Shown in pieces: positions 8,032 through 17,257 of a stretch of DNA of 62,653 nucleotides; positions within the stretch are counted from its first letter, which is position 1, and the number at the start of each line of letters is the position of its first letter. The stretch is from Rhodospirillales bacterium. Its GTDB lineage: Bacteria > Pseudomonadota > Alphaproteobacteria > Rhodospirillales > UBA2165. The translations under genes were made by a program, and so were the position numbers. The stretch spans positions 1 through 62,653 of the forward strand of contig DUBF01000123.1 of the NCBI GenBank assembly GCA_012960465.1, in the 5' to 3' direction. Under the pieces are notes generated by a model. It did no database searches. It was not told the origin of the DNA and worked only from the letters and a program-made list of their open reading frames with translations.

Positions 8032-9675
8032 TTAATATCCAGTAACCTGGGATAAGATGGCGTCAAATTCGTTAACATTATTTCCCCTCCAAACTACGAC
8101 TTGATCAGGGCGAATCAAAACTAAATCAGCCTCATACAAAGAACGCACATTTTCATCGTAAACTTCTATAAATGTTACAGGTACGACCTTTTCAGATACA
8201 ACCTTTTTAATTTCCGAAATGTCAAAATCAGGACGAAGACACATTAACGTAAACTCGAAACCGAATTTATCATATAACGAGCTTCCATCACCCAACCAAG
8301 CGTGCGGGGCTCGACCACCTGGGCTCGCCGTCGGCGTATATTCATTTGCAAGATCTGGCGGTAAGATTGCATCGTCATGAGCAATAATCGAGGATCCATC
8401 ATAACGATATCCAAATGTAATACCGGGAATATTAAATTCAGCACGCGCGTGTGCCTCAAGATAAATACCCGCCTCTTTTCTAGCCTTCCTGCCCTCTTCA
8501 GTGTCATCTTCAAGTTCTGGTACAGCGCTATAGCTTCCGATCGACTCAGCAAATTTTCGGGCAAACTCTGTATTACGTAAACTATTTTTATATCTCTCTA
8601 TATGATAACTTTTAAGGAGATTACGGCCGCCCCATCCATTTATGACACCGGCTAATTTCCATCCCAGATTAACAACATCTTCTATACCAGTGTTATAACC
8701 AAGACCACCTGCCGGTGTAAAAAGATGGGCTGCGTCACCCGCTATAAAAATACGACCTTGACTTAAACGTTCTGCAACCAAAGCAAAACCGGCCGTCCAT
8801 GAAGTCCGAGAAATAATTTCTAAATCCATATTTTTGCCAAAAGTTTCGCCAATCATAGCACGCGCTTTAGTCTCGCTTATTTCAGCATCCTCTTCTTTTG
8901 ATTTTAACTGAGTATGAAATACAAATTCGGACTTTCCATCAATCGCCGCCATAAAACTTCGTCGATCTTTATTAAATGCCCAATACATCCACGCTTTTTT
9001 TGGTGGGAGAAAATTATATAAATTTGGACTTCGGAAATAAATAGCGTGCATCCTTCCACCTAAGAAATTCCGGATAACCCCTGACTCGCCAGTATATTCA
9101 ATACCAAGGTATTTCCGCACTAAACTCCGAGGCCCATCACATCCCACAATATATTTAGCCCGGATGGTTCGCCTCTGGCCTTGCTGTTCAATCGCTGCCG
9201 AAACAAAATCCCCCTCATCTGATACTGAAGTCACTGACGTACCAAAATGCAGATCAACGCACGGTAAGTTGGCTGCCTGATCGCGTAATACGCGTTCAAC
9301 CAGCATTTGCGAAACTCTATGGGGCAGTTCAGCAGCACTCCATGAACCTGAGAGGGTTTTAACAATTTTTTTTGCTTCGTTCGAAGAGGGTAATGAAAAA
9401 CGTGCTAACTCATATGCGGTATAGCGAGTAAAATACGTGATATCAGTCGGATAATCTGAAGGGAGGCCTTGCTCACGCACCTTATCTGCAAAACCTAATC
9501 GGCGAAAATGTTCCATAGTCCGGGCTTGAGTTGCATTTGCTTGTGGATCCGGGGATGTTCCATCTCGATCATTAAACAATGCCACAGACACTTCCCGTTG
9601 GCCCAATTCGTTTGCCAACATGAGACCAGAAGGCCCGCCACCAACAATAATAACATCAACATCAATATTCGACAT
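8032..9675 (-). CDS. FAD-dependent aromatic monooxygenase (class A, PHBH/PheA-like)
   Basis: The 547-residue protein has the Rossmann motif GGGPSG (12-17), the DG motif GCDGPRS (178-184) and the second FAD motif IAGDAAHLFTPAGGLG (311-326). These are the three hallmarks of class A flavoprotein hydroxylases. The C-terminal ~130 residues match the thioredoxin-like domain of phenol and 3-(3-hydroxyphenyl)propionate hydroxylase types. It uses NAD(P)H and O2 to hydroxylate a ring or similar substrate. It is divergent from the thioesterase/molybdoenzyme operon across a 127-bp gap, so the two may be co-regulated. The substrate is unknown. Confidence 0.9.
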   Translation of the reverse strand: MSNIDVDVIIVGGGPSGLMLANELGQREVSVALFNDRDGTSPDPQANATQARTMEHFRRLGFADKVREQGLPSDYPTDITYFTRYTAYELARFSLPSSNEAKKIVKTLSGSWSAAELPHRVSQMLVERVLRDQAANLPCVDLHFGTSVTSVSDEGDFVSAAIEQQGQRRTIRAKYIVGCDGPRSLVRKYLGIEYTGESGVIRNFLGGRMHAIYFRSPNLYNFLPPKKAWMYWAFNKDRRSFMAAIDGKSEFVFHTQLKSKEEDAEISETKARAMIGETFGKNMDLEIISRTSWTAGFALVAERLSQGRIFIAGDAAHLFTPAGGLGYNTGIEDVVNLGWKLAGVINGWGGRNLLKSYHIERYKNSLRNTEFARKFAESIGSYSAVPELEDDTEEGRKARKEAGIYLEAHARAEFNIPGITFGYRYDGSSIIAHDDAILPPDLANEYTPTASPGGRAPHAWLGDGSSLYDKFGFEFTLMCLRPDFDISEIKKVVSEKVVPVTFIEVYDENVRSLYEADLVLIRPDQVVVWRGNNVNEFDAILSQVTGY

Positions 9676-9802
9676 ATTTCTCTCTAATCTACCAGATAAG
9701 ATGAATATACCGTGAAATTAAGTTAAGCAATATAGTTCAACATAGGAGCATTGATCAGGCTGTATGGGATGTTACAATAAAAAAGGTTATTGGGAGAAAC
9801 GC

Positions 9803-10210
9803 ATGAAAGATAGTTTAGTGGCCGGCATTTCAACAACGGCCAATATTTCAATCGACAGTGATCGCACCATAGCTTTCATGGGCAACGAAGGGCGCGTTTA
9901 TGCTACACCATCAATGGTTCTTGATATCGAGTATATAGCACGTGATTGGCTCATGGAATATTTGGATGAAGGTGAAGACACCGTTGGGACCCATGTTTCT
10001 GTAGACCACATTGGAGCAACAGTCGAGGGCGACAAAGTTGAAATAACAATCACGGTTAAAGAAGTACAAGGACGTGCAATAATAATGACCGCCCATGTCA
10101 AAGATTCTATAGAAGATGTAGGAATAGGGGCGCATAACCGCTTTGTTGTGGATAAATCGAAAACATTTGCGCGCCTGGAGGAAAAACGGGCTAAAATCGA
10201 AGCCCTCTAG
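9803..10210 (+). CDS. Hotdog thioesterase, FlK (fluoroacetyl-CoA thioesterase)-like
   Basis: The 135-residue protein fits the FlK-like hotdog thioesterase family: A(T)PSMVLDIEYIARDWL, THVSVDHIGAT, and a C-terminal AHNRFVVDKSKTFARL segment resembling the family's common AHxRxVVD ending. Such enzymes hydrolyse small acyl-CoA esters. The ATG at 9803 was chosen because GGGAGA (9792-9797) is well spaced; the upstream in-frame ATG at 9764 lacks this. It ends 18 bp before the molybdoenzyme gene, so it is probably the first gene of that operon. This suggests the molybdoenzyme handles a CoA thioester (inference). Confidence 0.8.
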   Translation: MKDSLVAGISTTANISIDSDRTIAFMGNEGRVYATPSMVLDIEYIARDWLMEYLDEGEDTVGTHVSVDHIGATVEGDKVEITITVKEVQGRAIIMTAHVKDSIEDVGIGAHNRFVVDKSKTFARLEEKRAKIEAL

Positions 10211-10228
10211 ATAAGAAAGATCACACGA

Positions 10229-13006
10229 ATGGATTCAACTGCAACCAAAACAAATAAAAAATCTATAGCCACGTTCTGTTATCAATGCGTTGCAGGCCCC
10301 GACCTTATGAAAGTTGAGGTGGAAGACGGAATCGCGACAAGAATGGAATCAAATTATGACATCCAAGACGAACATCCAGGTGGTGGACGGGTTTGCGTTA
10401 AAGCATACGGTTTAATTCAAAAAACTTATAATCCACATCGTATCAAAACTCCAATGAAACGCACGAATCCAATAAAAAGCCGGGACGAGGACCCTGGATT
10501 TGTCGCAATTACCTGGGAAGAAGCCCTAAATACCGTTGCTGAGAAAATGCGAAAAATAATCAATACCAATTTACTTGATGAATCAGGTTTTCCACGGATT
10601 GCAGCAAGTTTTGGTGGTGGTGGCACGCCAACCCAATATATGGGTACTTTCCCCGCTTTGCTCTCGGCTATCGGCAAAATCGATCTAGGCTTTGGGGCCG
10701 GACAAGGCGTTAAATGTTATCATTCAGAGCATTTGTACGGCGAATTATGGCATCGAGCTTTTATTGTAGCCGTAGACAGTCCTCTTGTGAATTATATTCT
10801 CTCTTGTGGTCATAATGGAGACGCGGCTGCAGGTGTTGCTGGAATTTGGCGTCATGCAGATGCTCGTGTTAGAGGTATGAAACGGGTACAAGTTGAGCCC
10901 CATCAATCTATTACTGGTGGCGTAGCTGCCGAGTGGATACCGATTAAACCAAAAACTGATTCAGCATTTCTATATGGTGTTATCCATCGCATTCTAATCG
11001 AACGTAATTGGCGCGAAATTTGTGACGTCGAGCGGTTGGAACAGGATAGTAACTCGCCCTATTTGATTGGGCCCAATGGCTATTGGATGCGAGATCCAAA
11101 AACGCAAAAACCACTAATATTTGACTTAGAAGACCAGACAGCAAAGCCTTTTGATACTGATATACACCGGCCCGGTATGGAAGGTAAATTTGTAGTATCT
11201 GGTATTGAGATAGGTGCCGATGAAGATAAGTGGATTCACGATAACATTGAAGTTACGACATCCTTTCAACAATTAATTGAGCATATGAAAGAATACACTC
11301 CCGAATGGGCGGAAGAACAAAGTGATGTTCCAGCGGAAAGAATACGCACGGTCGCCGATGAGTTTGTTAGCAATGCATGTATTGGGCAAACTATAGAAGT
11401 TGAGGGGGAAGAAATGCCTTTCAGGCCCGTTGCAATACTATTGGGTAAGACGGTTAACAATGGTTGGGGGGGGTATAACTGTTGCTGGGCCCGCACAATG
11501 TTGCTGACATTAGTTGGAGCTCTTGAAGTACCAGGAGGTAACGTTGGTTCAAATGTAAAACTTAACCGGCCTGCAGATAGTAGACAAAAATCAGCCATAA
11601 AAGGTCCAGATGGTTTCATGGAATATCCCTTTAATGAAACAAGCAAAACCGATTGGCAAAAGGATCCCAGTATTCGAAATGGATTCCAAACACTAGTCCC
11701 TCTTGCAGCCAACTCAGCATGGTCACCAGCTCTAGGGCCAGCCCACTTGCCTTGGTTATTTCAAAAAAAATCACCTAAAAATTGGCCTAAGTCAACAAAA
11801 CCAGACATCTGGTTTTGCTATCGAACTAATCCAGCTATTTCGTCGTGGAATGCACCCGAAGTTGCCGAGCGGGTTGCAGAATTTCCATTTACCTGTGCAT
11901 TCGCCTATACGATGGATGAAACTAATCACTTCGCCGATATTTTATTGCCCGAAGCTACTGACCTAGAAAGCACTCAACTCATACAAATCGGTAGTGCTAA
12001 ATTTGTTGAACAATTATGGGCGCACGAGGGATGGGCAATTCGTCAACCAGCCTGTGATAAAACCGTCGACTATATGGATATGAGCGATATTGCGACAGAA
12101 CTTGCGGCACGCTCTGGATTGCTGGAAAAGTATAATAATGCAATCAATCGGGGTGCAGCAGGCCAACGTCTTGTAACCGATGACTTCGATTATAGCCTCA
12201 GTGAAAGTGAAAAACATTCAAATGATGACATATGGGATGCAACCGCCAGGGCAGCTAGTCATAAATTATCAGACGGTGAAGAAATACATGATCTAAACTG
12301 GTTTAAAGAAAATGGTTATATGCTGAAACCCTACTCGACTAAGAACTGGTATCTCTATCCACATATGAAAAAAAATAAAATTAGATTTGAACTTCCTTAT
12401 CAGGAACGTATTCTACGCCACGGCACTCAGCTTGCCCGACGCCTCCATGAAACTGGCATAGAATGGTGGGATAAACAACTTGAAGAATATGAGCCTTTAC
12501 CAAAATACGCCGCCTTTCCGGATATTTGGATCGAACATGTTAAGGAAGAAGGTGGTAATCCCGATGACTATCCTTTCTGGGCAGTAACATCTCGAAGCAT
12601 GCAATATTCATGGGGTCTAAATGTTGGAATTCCAATGATTAACGAAGTAGCCCAAAATATCACAGGTCATAAGGGGGTCTTGATTAATCGTGGCAAGGCA
12701 AAAGAAATGGGGCTGACGGAGGGTGATCCGGTTGAAATTGAATCCATAACTGGAATAACCCGGGGGTATGCTGTATTACGAGAAGGTGTACGTCCAGATA
12801 CGGTTGTTATGATTGGACAGTTTGACCATTGGAAAACACCGTTCGCTAAAGATCTTGAACTTCCTAGTTTAAACTCATTAACTTCACTATCGCTTTCTCT
12901 TACAGATTCAACGGGCAGCGGATCCGATCTTGCGCGAGTTAAAATTACCAAAACGACCGGACCTAAACGGTCTGAGAAAAGAGTCGAAAGTGCTAAACAT
13001 CTATGA
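10229..13006 (+). CDS. DMSO reductase-family molybdopterin oxidoreductase, catalytic subunit
   Basis: The 925-residue protein has the family order. An N-terminal Fe-S segment has Cys17, Cys20 and Cys56; the usual third Cys is replaced, the sequence reading CYQCVAGPD. It continues GGGRVCVKAYG, then a bis-MGD-binding core, and a C-terminal molydopterin-dinucleotide-binding domain with NRGKAKEMGLTEGDPVEIES. Cys163 in GVKCYHSEH is the likely Mo ligand by position, comparable to the Cys/Sec of formate dehydrogenases. There is no twin-arginine signal, so the active site should face the cytoplasm. The next gene overlaps by 4 bp and encodes its electron-transfer partner. Phenylacetyl-CoA:acceptor oxidoreductase-like function is one possibility given the thioesterase neighbour, but it is unproven. 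Confidence 0.9.
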   Translation: MDSTATKTNKKSIATFCYQCVAGPDLMKVEVEDGIATRMESNYDIQDEHPGGGRVCVKAYGLIQKTYNPHRIKTPMKRTNPIKSRDEDPGFVAITWEEALNTVAEKMRKIINTNLLDESGFPRIAASFGGGGTPTQYMGTFPALLSAIGKIDLGFGAGQGVKCYHSEHLYGELWHRAFIVAVDSPLVNYILSCGHNGDAAAGVAGIWRHADARVRGMKRVQVEPHQSITGGVAAEWIPIKPKTDSAFLYGVIHRILIERNWREICDVERLEQDSNSPYLIGPNGYWMRDPKTQKPLIFDLEDQTAKPFDTDIHRPGMEGKFVVSGIEIGADEDKWIHDNIEVTTSFQQLIEHMKEYTPEWAEEQSDVPAERIRTVADEFVSNACIGQTIEVEGEEMPFRPVAILLGKTVNNGWGGYNCCWARTMLLTLVGALEVPGGNVGSNVKLNRPADSRQKSAIKGPDGFMEYPFNETSKTDWQKDPSIRNGFQTLVPLAANSAWSPALGPAHLPWLFQKKSPKNWPKSTKPDIWFCYRTNPAISSWNAPEVAERVAEFPFTCAFAYTMDETNHFADILLPEATDLESTQLIQIGSAKFVEQLWAHEGWAIRQPACDKTVDYMDMSDIATELAARSGLLEKYNNAINRGAAGQRLVTDDFDYSLSESEKHSNDDIWDATARAASHKLSDGEEIHDLNWFKENGYMLKPYSTKNWYLYPHMKKNKIRFELPYQERILRHGTQLARRLHETGIEWWDKQLEEYEPLPKYAAFPDIWIEHVKEEGGNPDDYPFWAVTSRSMQYSWGLNVGIPMINEVAQNITGHKGVLINRGKAKEMGLTEGDPVEIESITGITRGYAVLREGVRPDTVVMIGQFDHWKTPFAKDLELPSLNSLTSLSLSLTDSTGSGSDLARVKITKTTGPKRSEKRVESAKHL

Positions 13007-14601
13007 ATGAAATAACGCACAAACGCTGGGGTATGACAATCGACGTAAACCGATGTGTTGGCTGTCAAACATGTACCGTCGCATGCAAACACGCGAACGA
13101 TACTGTACCTGGTGTCCAGTGGCGTAAAGTATTAGACGTCGAGGTTGGTCAATATCCAGATGTTGAACGCCTATTCTTGGTCACTGGCTGTCAGCATTGT
13201 GCCGAACCCTCCTGCGTCCCTGTCTGCCCAACCGGCGCAACAAAACAACGCGAAGATGGCTTAGTCACAATGGATTACGATTTATGTATAGGTTGCGGAT
13301 CTTGCGCTGTTGCCTGTCCTTATCAGGCCCGCACCATAGTACACGATAAACCAACCTATTTTGGAACCACAACAGCACAAGAAACAAAAGTTGCTCACGA
13401 TGAGCGCGTTGGTGTCGCACAAAAATGTACTTTCTGTATTGATAGGGTAGATGACGGGTTGGCTGGAGGATTTCTGCCAGGTATTGACCCTCTAGCAACA
13501 CCGGCCTGCGCCTCTTCTTGTATATCTCAGGCTATTAAATTTGGAGACTTCAATGATCCAGAAAGCAACGTTTCAACACTAATAGCAGACCGCGACTACT
13601 TTCAAATGCATGAGGAACTCGGTAATGATCCACAAATTAAATATTTAATCGAGACGCCAGCAGTTCCTGCACGGCCATCTGATGACAGTGATCTGGATGA
13701 GGAAGCTTTATCGGATATAGAAAATGCTCTTGTTGGAAAACGCCAAACCTTTTGGGATATGCGGGCGGCCATGAACTTTATCATGGGGGGTATTGGTTCC
13801 GGTACAGTTGTCATGACTTATTTGATTAGCTTCATCACCCCAATTAATAATGCGGAATTAATTCGAATTAATTTGATATCTGGGGTAATTATAGCCATAG
13901 GGCTGTTTTTCGTTTGGCTTAAAATTGGAAGAAAACTGAGAGCGCCATTAGCAATTCTCCGCCCACAAACATCTTGGATGTCCCGTGAAATATATGCTGT
14001 TGGGCTAATTTTTCTTTCAATAGGACTACAATTTATTTATCACAGTCCTATTCTAAATGCGACCGCAGCGGTCGGTGCAGCAGCATTCCTTTATTGTCAA
14101 GGACGCATTTTACATTCAGGGAAAGGTATCCCCTCGTGGAGAGTTAGCCAAATGCCCTTAATGTTAATCGCCACTGGGTTACTCGAAGGCATCGGGCTCT
14201 TTTTTCTCCTTTCTTTTACTTGGGAGACAGAAATATCAACTAGCTCGCCTATTCCTCCGTTAGCAATATTACTCATCTTGTTGAATTCTTTTCTTTGGCG
14301 ACGCTATTTGAGAAATGCGAAAGTCTGGGGTGTAGGTCCAATCGATCATAATATTCTGCGCAGAACTACGCCTAAATTGTATATTACTGGACACATTCTT
14401 CCGCTGATATTATTTGGAACCATTTTCTTAAATTTCAGTTCATCGATTTTACTAGCTCAAATTGCTGGCTTTTTAACTATTATGGGCGGCGTGTTATGGA
14501 AAGCTATCGTGATAACACAAGCCTGTCATATGCAAAATTTTGCGCTTGCTAAGATGCCCCAACGAGGTTCTGGAAAATTTGCAGCGCCACTAAATATTTA
14601 A
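13003..14601 (+). CDS. Fused DmsB-like four-cluster ferredoxin and DmsC-like membrane anchor
   Basis: The 532-residue protein joins two subunits that are usually separate. Residues 18-28, 63-75, 95-105 and 142-173 supply sixteen cysteines in the DmsB pattern for four [4Fe-4S] clusters. From about residue 255 to the end there are roughly eight hydrophobic helices with the DmsC-like segment RPQTSWMSRE. The protein would take electrons from the molybdenum subunit and pass them to or from quinone. Its ATG overlaps the stop of the upstream gene (ATGA), so the two are translationally coupled. No signal peptide is visible, consistent with a cytoplasm-facing complex. Confidence 0.9.
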   Translation: MNEITHKRWGMTIDVNRCVGCQTCTVACKHANDTVPGVQWRKVLDVEVGQYPDVERLFLVTGCQHCAEPSCVPVCPTGATKQREDGLVTMDYDLCIGCGSCAVACPYQARTIVHDKPTYFGTTTAQETKVAHDERVGVAQKCTFCIDRVDDGLAGGFLPGIDPLATPACASSCISQAIKFGDFNDPESNVSTLIADRDYFQMHEELGNDPQIKYLIETPAVPARPSDDSDLDEEALSDIENALVGKRQTFWDMRAAMNFIMGGIGSGTVVMTYLISFITPINNAELIRINLISGVIIAIGLFFVWLKIGRKLRAPLAILRPQTSWMSREIYAVGLIFLSIGLQFIYHSPILNATAAVGAAAFLYCQGRILHSGKGIPSWRVSQMPLMLIATGLLEGIGLFFLLSFTWETEISTSSPIPPLAILLILLNSFLWRRYLRNAKVWGVGPIDHNILRRTTPKLYITGHILPLILFGTIFLNFSSSILLAQIAGFLTIMGGVLWKAIVITQACHMQNFALAKMPQRGSGKFAAPLNI

Positions 14602-14896
14602 ATTAAAAAAATAAATCTAATTAATGTTAGCGCTATGTTTCCTAGTTCCGTGGCAAATGCCTAACTCATTGGAACAAACAATATAAATATTACGTACCGC
14701 CGTATTACGGTATAATATAAATATCACTTAGCCTCTTGAGTTTTCCTAAAAGAATTTCCTAACGCCATTTTATCAATCTACGTGGCGGGAATTTTAGCGA
14801 ACAAGACAATTTTGACCACGTGGACACTTAGAGTTAACCAACTTTCCTATGAAGTGGTCAATAATATTATCTCCTCTACCGACGTTTGTTAGTTAT
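14602..14896. other. Intergenic region between convergent genes, nothing recognised
   Basis: This 295-bp AT-rich gap has stops in all frames. It contains short dyads such as CCGCCGTATTACGG, but no clear terminator with a T tract. Confidence 0.5.
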
Positions 14897-15238
14897 TTAT
14901 GAACCTAAGTTTCTCGGTCCATATAAAATAATAGCTGCGCCAATTAAACAAAAACAACCACCAATAATGTCCCATTGATCAGGCTGAACATCTTCTAAGA
15001 TCCATAACCAACAGAGCGATAAAAAAATATAAATGCCACCATAAGCAGCATATGAACGTCCCGCAAAAGCCAATTCACTACGAGTTAAAAGTAGTGCAAA
15101 TATTAAAAGACAAAAAAAACCTGGGATTAACCACAAGATAGATTTGTCCTGCCTTAACCAGATCCAAAATGCAAAGCAACCCGCAATTTCCGCAATAGCG
15201 GCGCTGATGTAAATAAACGGTGTAGTTAATGTTATCAT
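14897..15238 (-). CDS. UPF0060 (YnfA-like) small membrane protein
   Basis: The 113-residue protein has four hydrophobic helices. The motifs [21 protein letters not shown] and a C-terminal [16 protein letters not shown] are characteristic of the UPF0060/YnfA family, an inner membrane family related to the small drug/metabolite exporters. Function is not firmly established; an efflux role has been proposed for some members. It lies between the molybdoenzyme operon and selB with its own short leader region. Confidence 0.9.
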   Translation of the reverse strand: MITLTTPFIYISAAIAEIAGCFAFWIWLRQDKSILWLIPGFFCLLIFALLLTRSELAFAGRSYAAYGGIYIFLSLCWLWILEDVQPDQWDIIGGCFCLIGAAIILYGPRNLGS

Positions 15239-15334
15239 GTCAAATCCTGTTAATTCATATAGAACTTTAATATTTAACAGAATTAAGGCTAAAAGGATAT
15301 CGCCATTAGCCGAAACTTTAGCTACATTTTATTA

Positions 15335-17257
15335 TTAGTCTAGTGAAGAAAAAACTTCGGAAATAGGCTTTAAGACTTTACGAAAATCACCACTCCGCCA
15401 GGTAAAACCGGATTTATCGAAAAATTCTAAAATTTCTATGGCTAGATTGCGGCCAATTCCGCTCCGATCCCTAAAATCCTTAACGCCAAACGTCTCATTG
15501 TGTTCACCAAGTACTTCAACAATACTTCCAAGTTCAAGGATTGCTTCTGGCAATAAGAAACGGTTTTTGGCCACTTGGCAAACAAGGCCGAGCTTAGCTG
15601 AACGAATGAGAAACTTTTCTAGTATACGTGGATCCAGTTTAAGCTCCTCTGACAATGCGTGAACCACAGGCGGTTGCATATAACCATTTTCTAAGATTGG
15701 CAAAATACGCTTCCAAAGTACATCATCTTTACTATTGAGTTTTGACTCAAACCCTGGAAGACAATAATTAGCGCCCAAATGTATAATCTTTTTCTCTGCA
15801 ACGAGACTCCGCAATACGCCCTCTGATACAACCAATGGAACACGGGGCTTTAGAAACTTCCGTAACGCATCAAACCCTGGTCCAGGTTTATCTGGATTAT
15901 TTCCATGCCAAGTTTCTAATATACCTAAGACCATAGATCCAATTTTGTCGGAGTTTTCTGGCGATAATGCTATTATATTGGAACCAACACCCACTTTAAC
16001 CATTTTAGTTGAATCAAAGGTTATAGTTTGCTCCCTCTCCGTTAAATTCCAAGCGGTAATAAAATGAGATAAATCGATACCCAAAGGTGATTGAATCAAA
16101 AGCTGTGCCAATGCTTGATCGGGCTTATCCATTTCCATCGTACGCAAAAAATCAATACGCTCGGGCTTGGCACGGCCTCGTGCAGGGCTAAATGGGTCAA
16201 CTACACGCCCTCCCGCAATGGTCCTTCGCGCGGATTGATCTCTAAGAATAAAACCATCGCTTTTAAGAGCTCCAACCCGACGATCAAGGACAATCTGAAT
16301 GAGGCCGGTTTCACCAGGTTCAATCGATCTATTTTCCAAAATAGCCACCCGGCCGGGAACTTCAGCTGCGCCCAAATGAACGTGAACAGGCGTCCAATGC
16401 GCAAGAGATCGAACTTCACTCGATAATACCCGGATGCGCGCATCAAAGCGCGGAATAGGGTCATGAACTTCTTTAGCTAAAAGCCAACCACCCCGATGTA
16501 TATTAGCCTTATTTAATTGGCCTCCCGTTATATTAACCGCGCATCTCTGGCCTATCACACCCGACTCAGATTCCTTATTTTGAGCATGGATTCCTCGGAC
16601 GCGCACATGCGTTCCTTGGGGAGATAAAATGAGGTTATCCCCTACATTTACTTTCCCTGAAAAGACACTACCCGTTACAACCAGCCCCGCTCCGGGTACT
16701 GTAAAAGATCGATCAATAGCCAGACGAAAGTTTCCCGCCAGAGGCCTATCACCAAGAAGTTCGGACATCGTTTCAAGGTAATCGCAAATATTCTGGACAC
16801 CATCACCAGTAATCGCGGAAACCGGAAAGACATCACTATTCTCAAGAAACGTGCCCGCGATAGAGTTCGAAATCTCAAGTTCAACTTGCTTGAGGCGCTC
16901 TTGACTTACTCGGTCAATCTTCGTTAAAGCAATAATCCCCTCTGACACTCCTAACAGATCAAGAATTGCCAAATGTTCAACAGTCTGCGGCATAGGCCCA
17001 TCGTCGGCAGCTATAATCAACATCGCGCAATCAATACCCGTGACGCCTGCCAACATATTTCTAATAAACTTCTCATGGCCCGGAACGTCGACAAAGCCCA
17101 AGGTCCTGCTGTTCTCCGTTGCCCGATAAGCAAATCCAAGATCAATAGACATGCCTCGTTTTTTTTCTTCAGGTAAACGATCCGTATTGATGCCCGTAAT
17201 AGCTTTGACCAGCGATGTCTTACCATGATCAATATGGCCAGCCGTCGCAATAATCAT
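15335..17257 (-). CDS. selB: Selenocysteine-specific elongation factor SelB
   Basis: The 640-residue protein starts with the GTPase motifs GHIDHGKT (7-14), [13 protein letters not shown] and LTKID. These are followed by EF-Tu-like beta-barrel domains ([15 protein letters not shown]) and a C-terminal array of winged-helix domains that bind the SECIS hairpin. It delivers Sec-tRNA-Sec to in-frame UGA codons. Length fits bacterial SelB. Its ATG overlaps the selA stop by 4 bp, giving a coupled selAB operon. The GTPase domain is intact, so the gene looks functional. Confidence 0.96.
   Translation of the reverse strand: MIIATAGHIDHGKTSLVKAITGINTDRLPEEKKRGMSIDLGFAYRATENSRTLGFVDVPGHEKFIRNMLAGVTGIDCAMLIIAADDGPMPQTVEHLAILDLLGVSEGIIALTKIDRVSQERLKQVELEISNSIAGTFLENSDVFPVSAITGDGVQNICDYLETMSELLGDRPLAGNFRLAIDRSFTVPGAGLVVTGSVFSGKVNVGDNLILSPQGTHVRVRGIHAQNKESESGVIGQRCAVNITGGQLNKANIHRGGWLLAKEVHDPIPRFDARIRVLSSEVRSLAHWTPVHVHLGAAEVPGRVAILENRSIEPGETGLIQIVLDRRVGALKSDGFILRDQSARRTIAGGRVVDPFSPARGRAKPERIDFLRTMEMDKPDQALAQLLIQSPLGIDLSHFITAWNLTEREQTITFDSTKMVKVGVGSNIIALSPENSDKIGSMVLGILETWHGNNPDKPGPGFDALRKFLKPRVPLVVSEGVLRSLVAEKKIIHLGANYCLPGFESKLNSKDDVLWKRILPILENGYMQPPVVHALSEELKLDPRILEKFLIRSAKLGLVCQVAKNRFLLPEAILELGSIVEVLGEHNETFGVKDFRDRSGIGRNLAIEILEFFDKSGFTWRSGDFRKVLKPISEVFSSLD

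Noticed and set aside
10229-13006. Assigning the molybdoenzyme as phenylacetyl-CoA:acceptor oxidoreductase (padB)
   Set aside because: The neighbourhood is suggestive but no paa/pad pathway genes accompany it, and family resolution needs a phylogeny.
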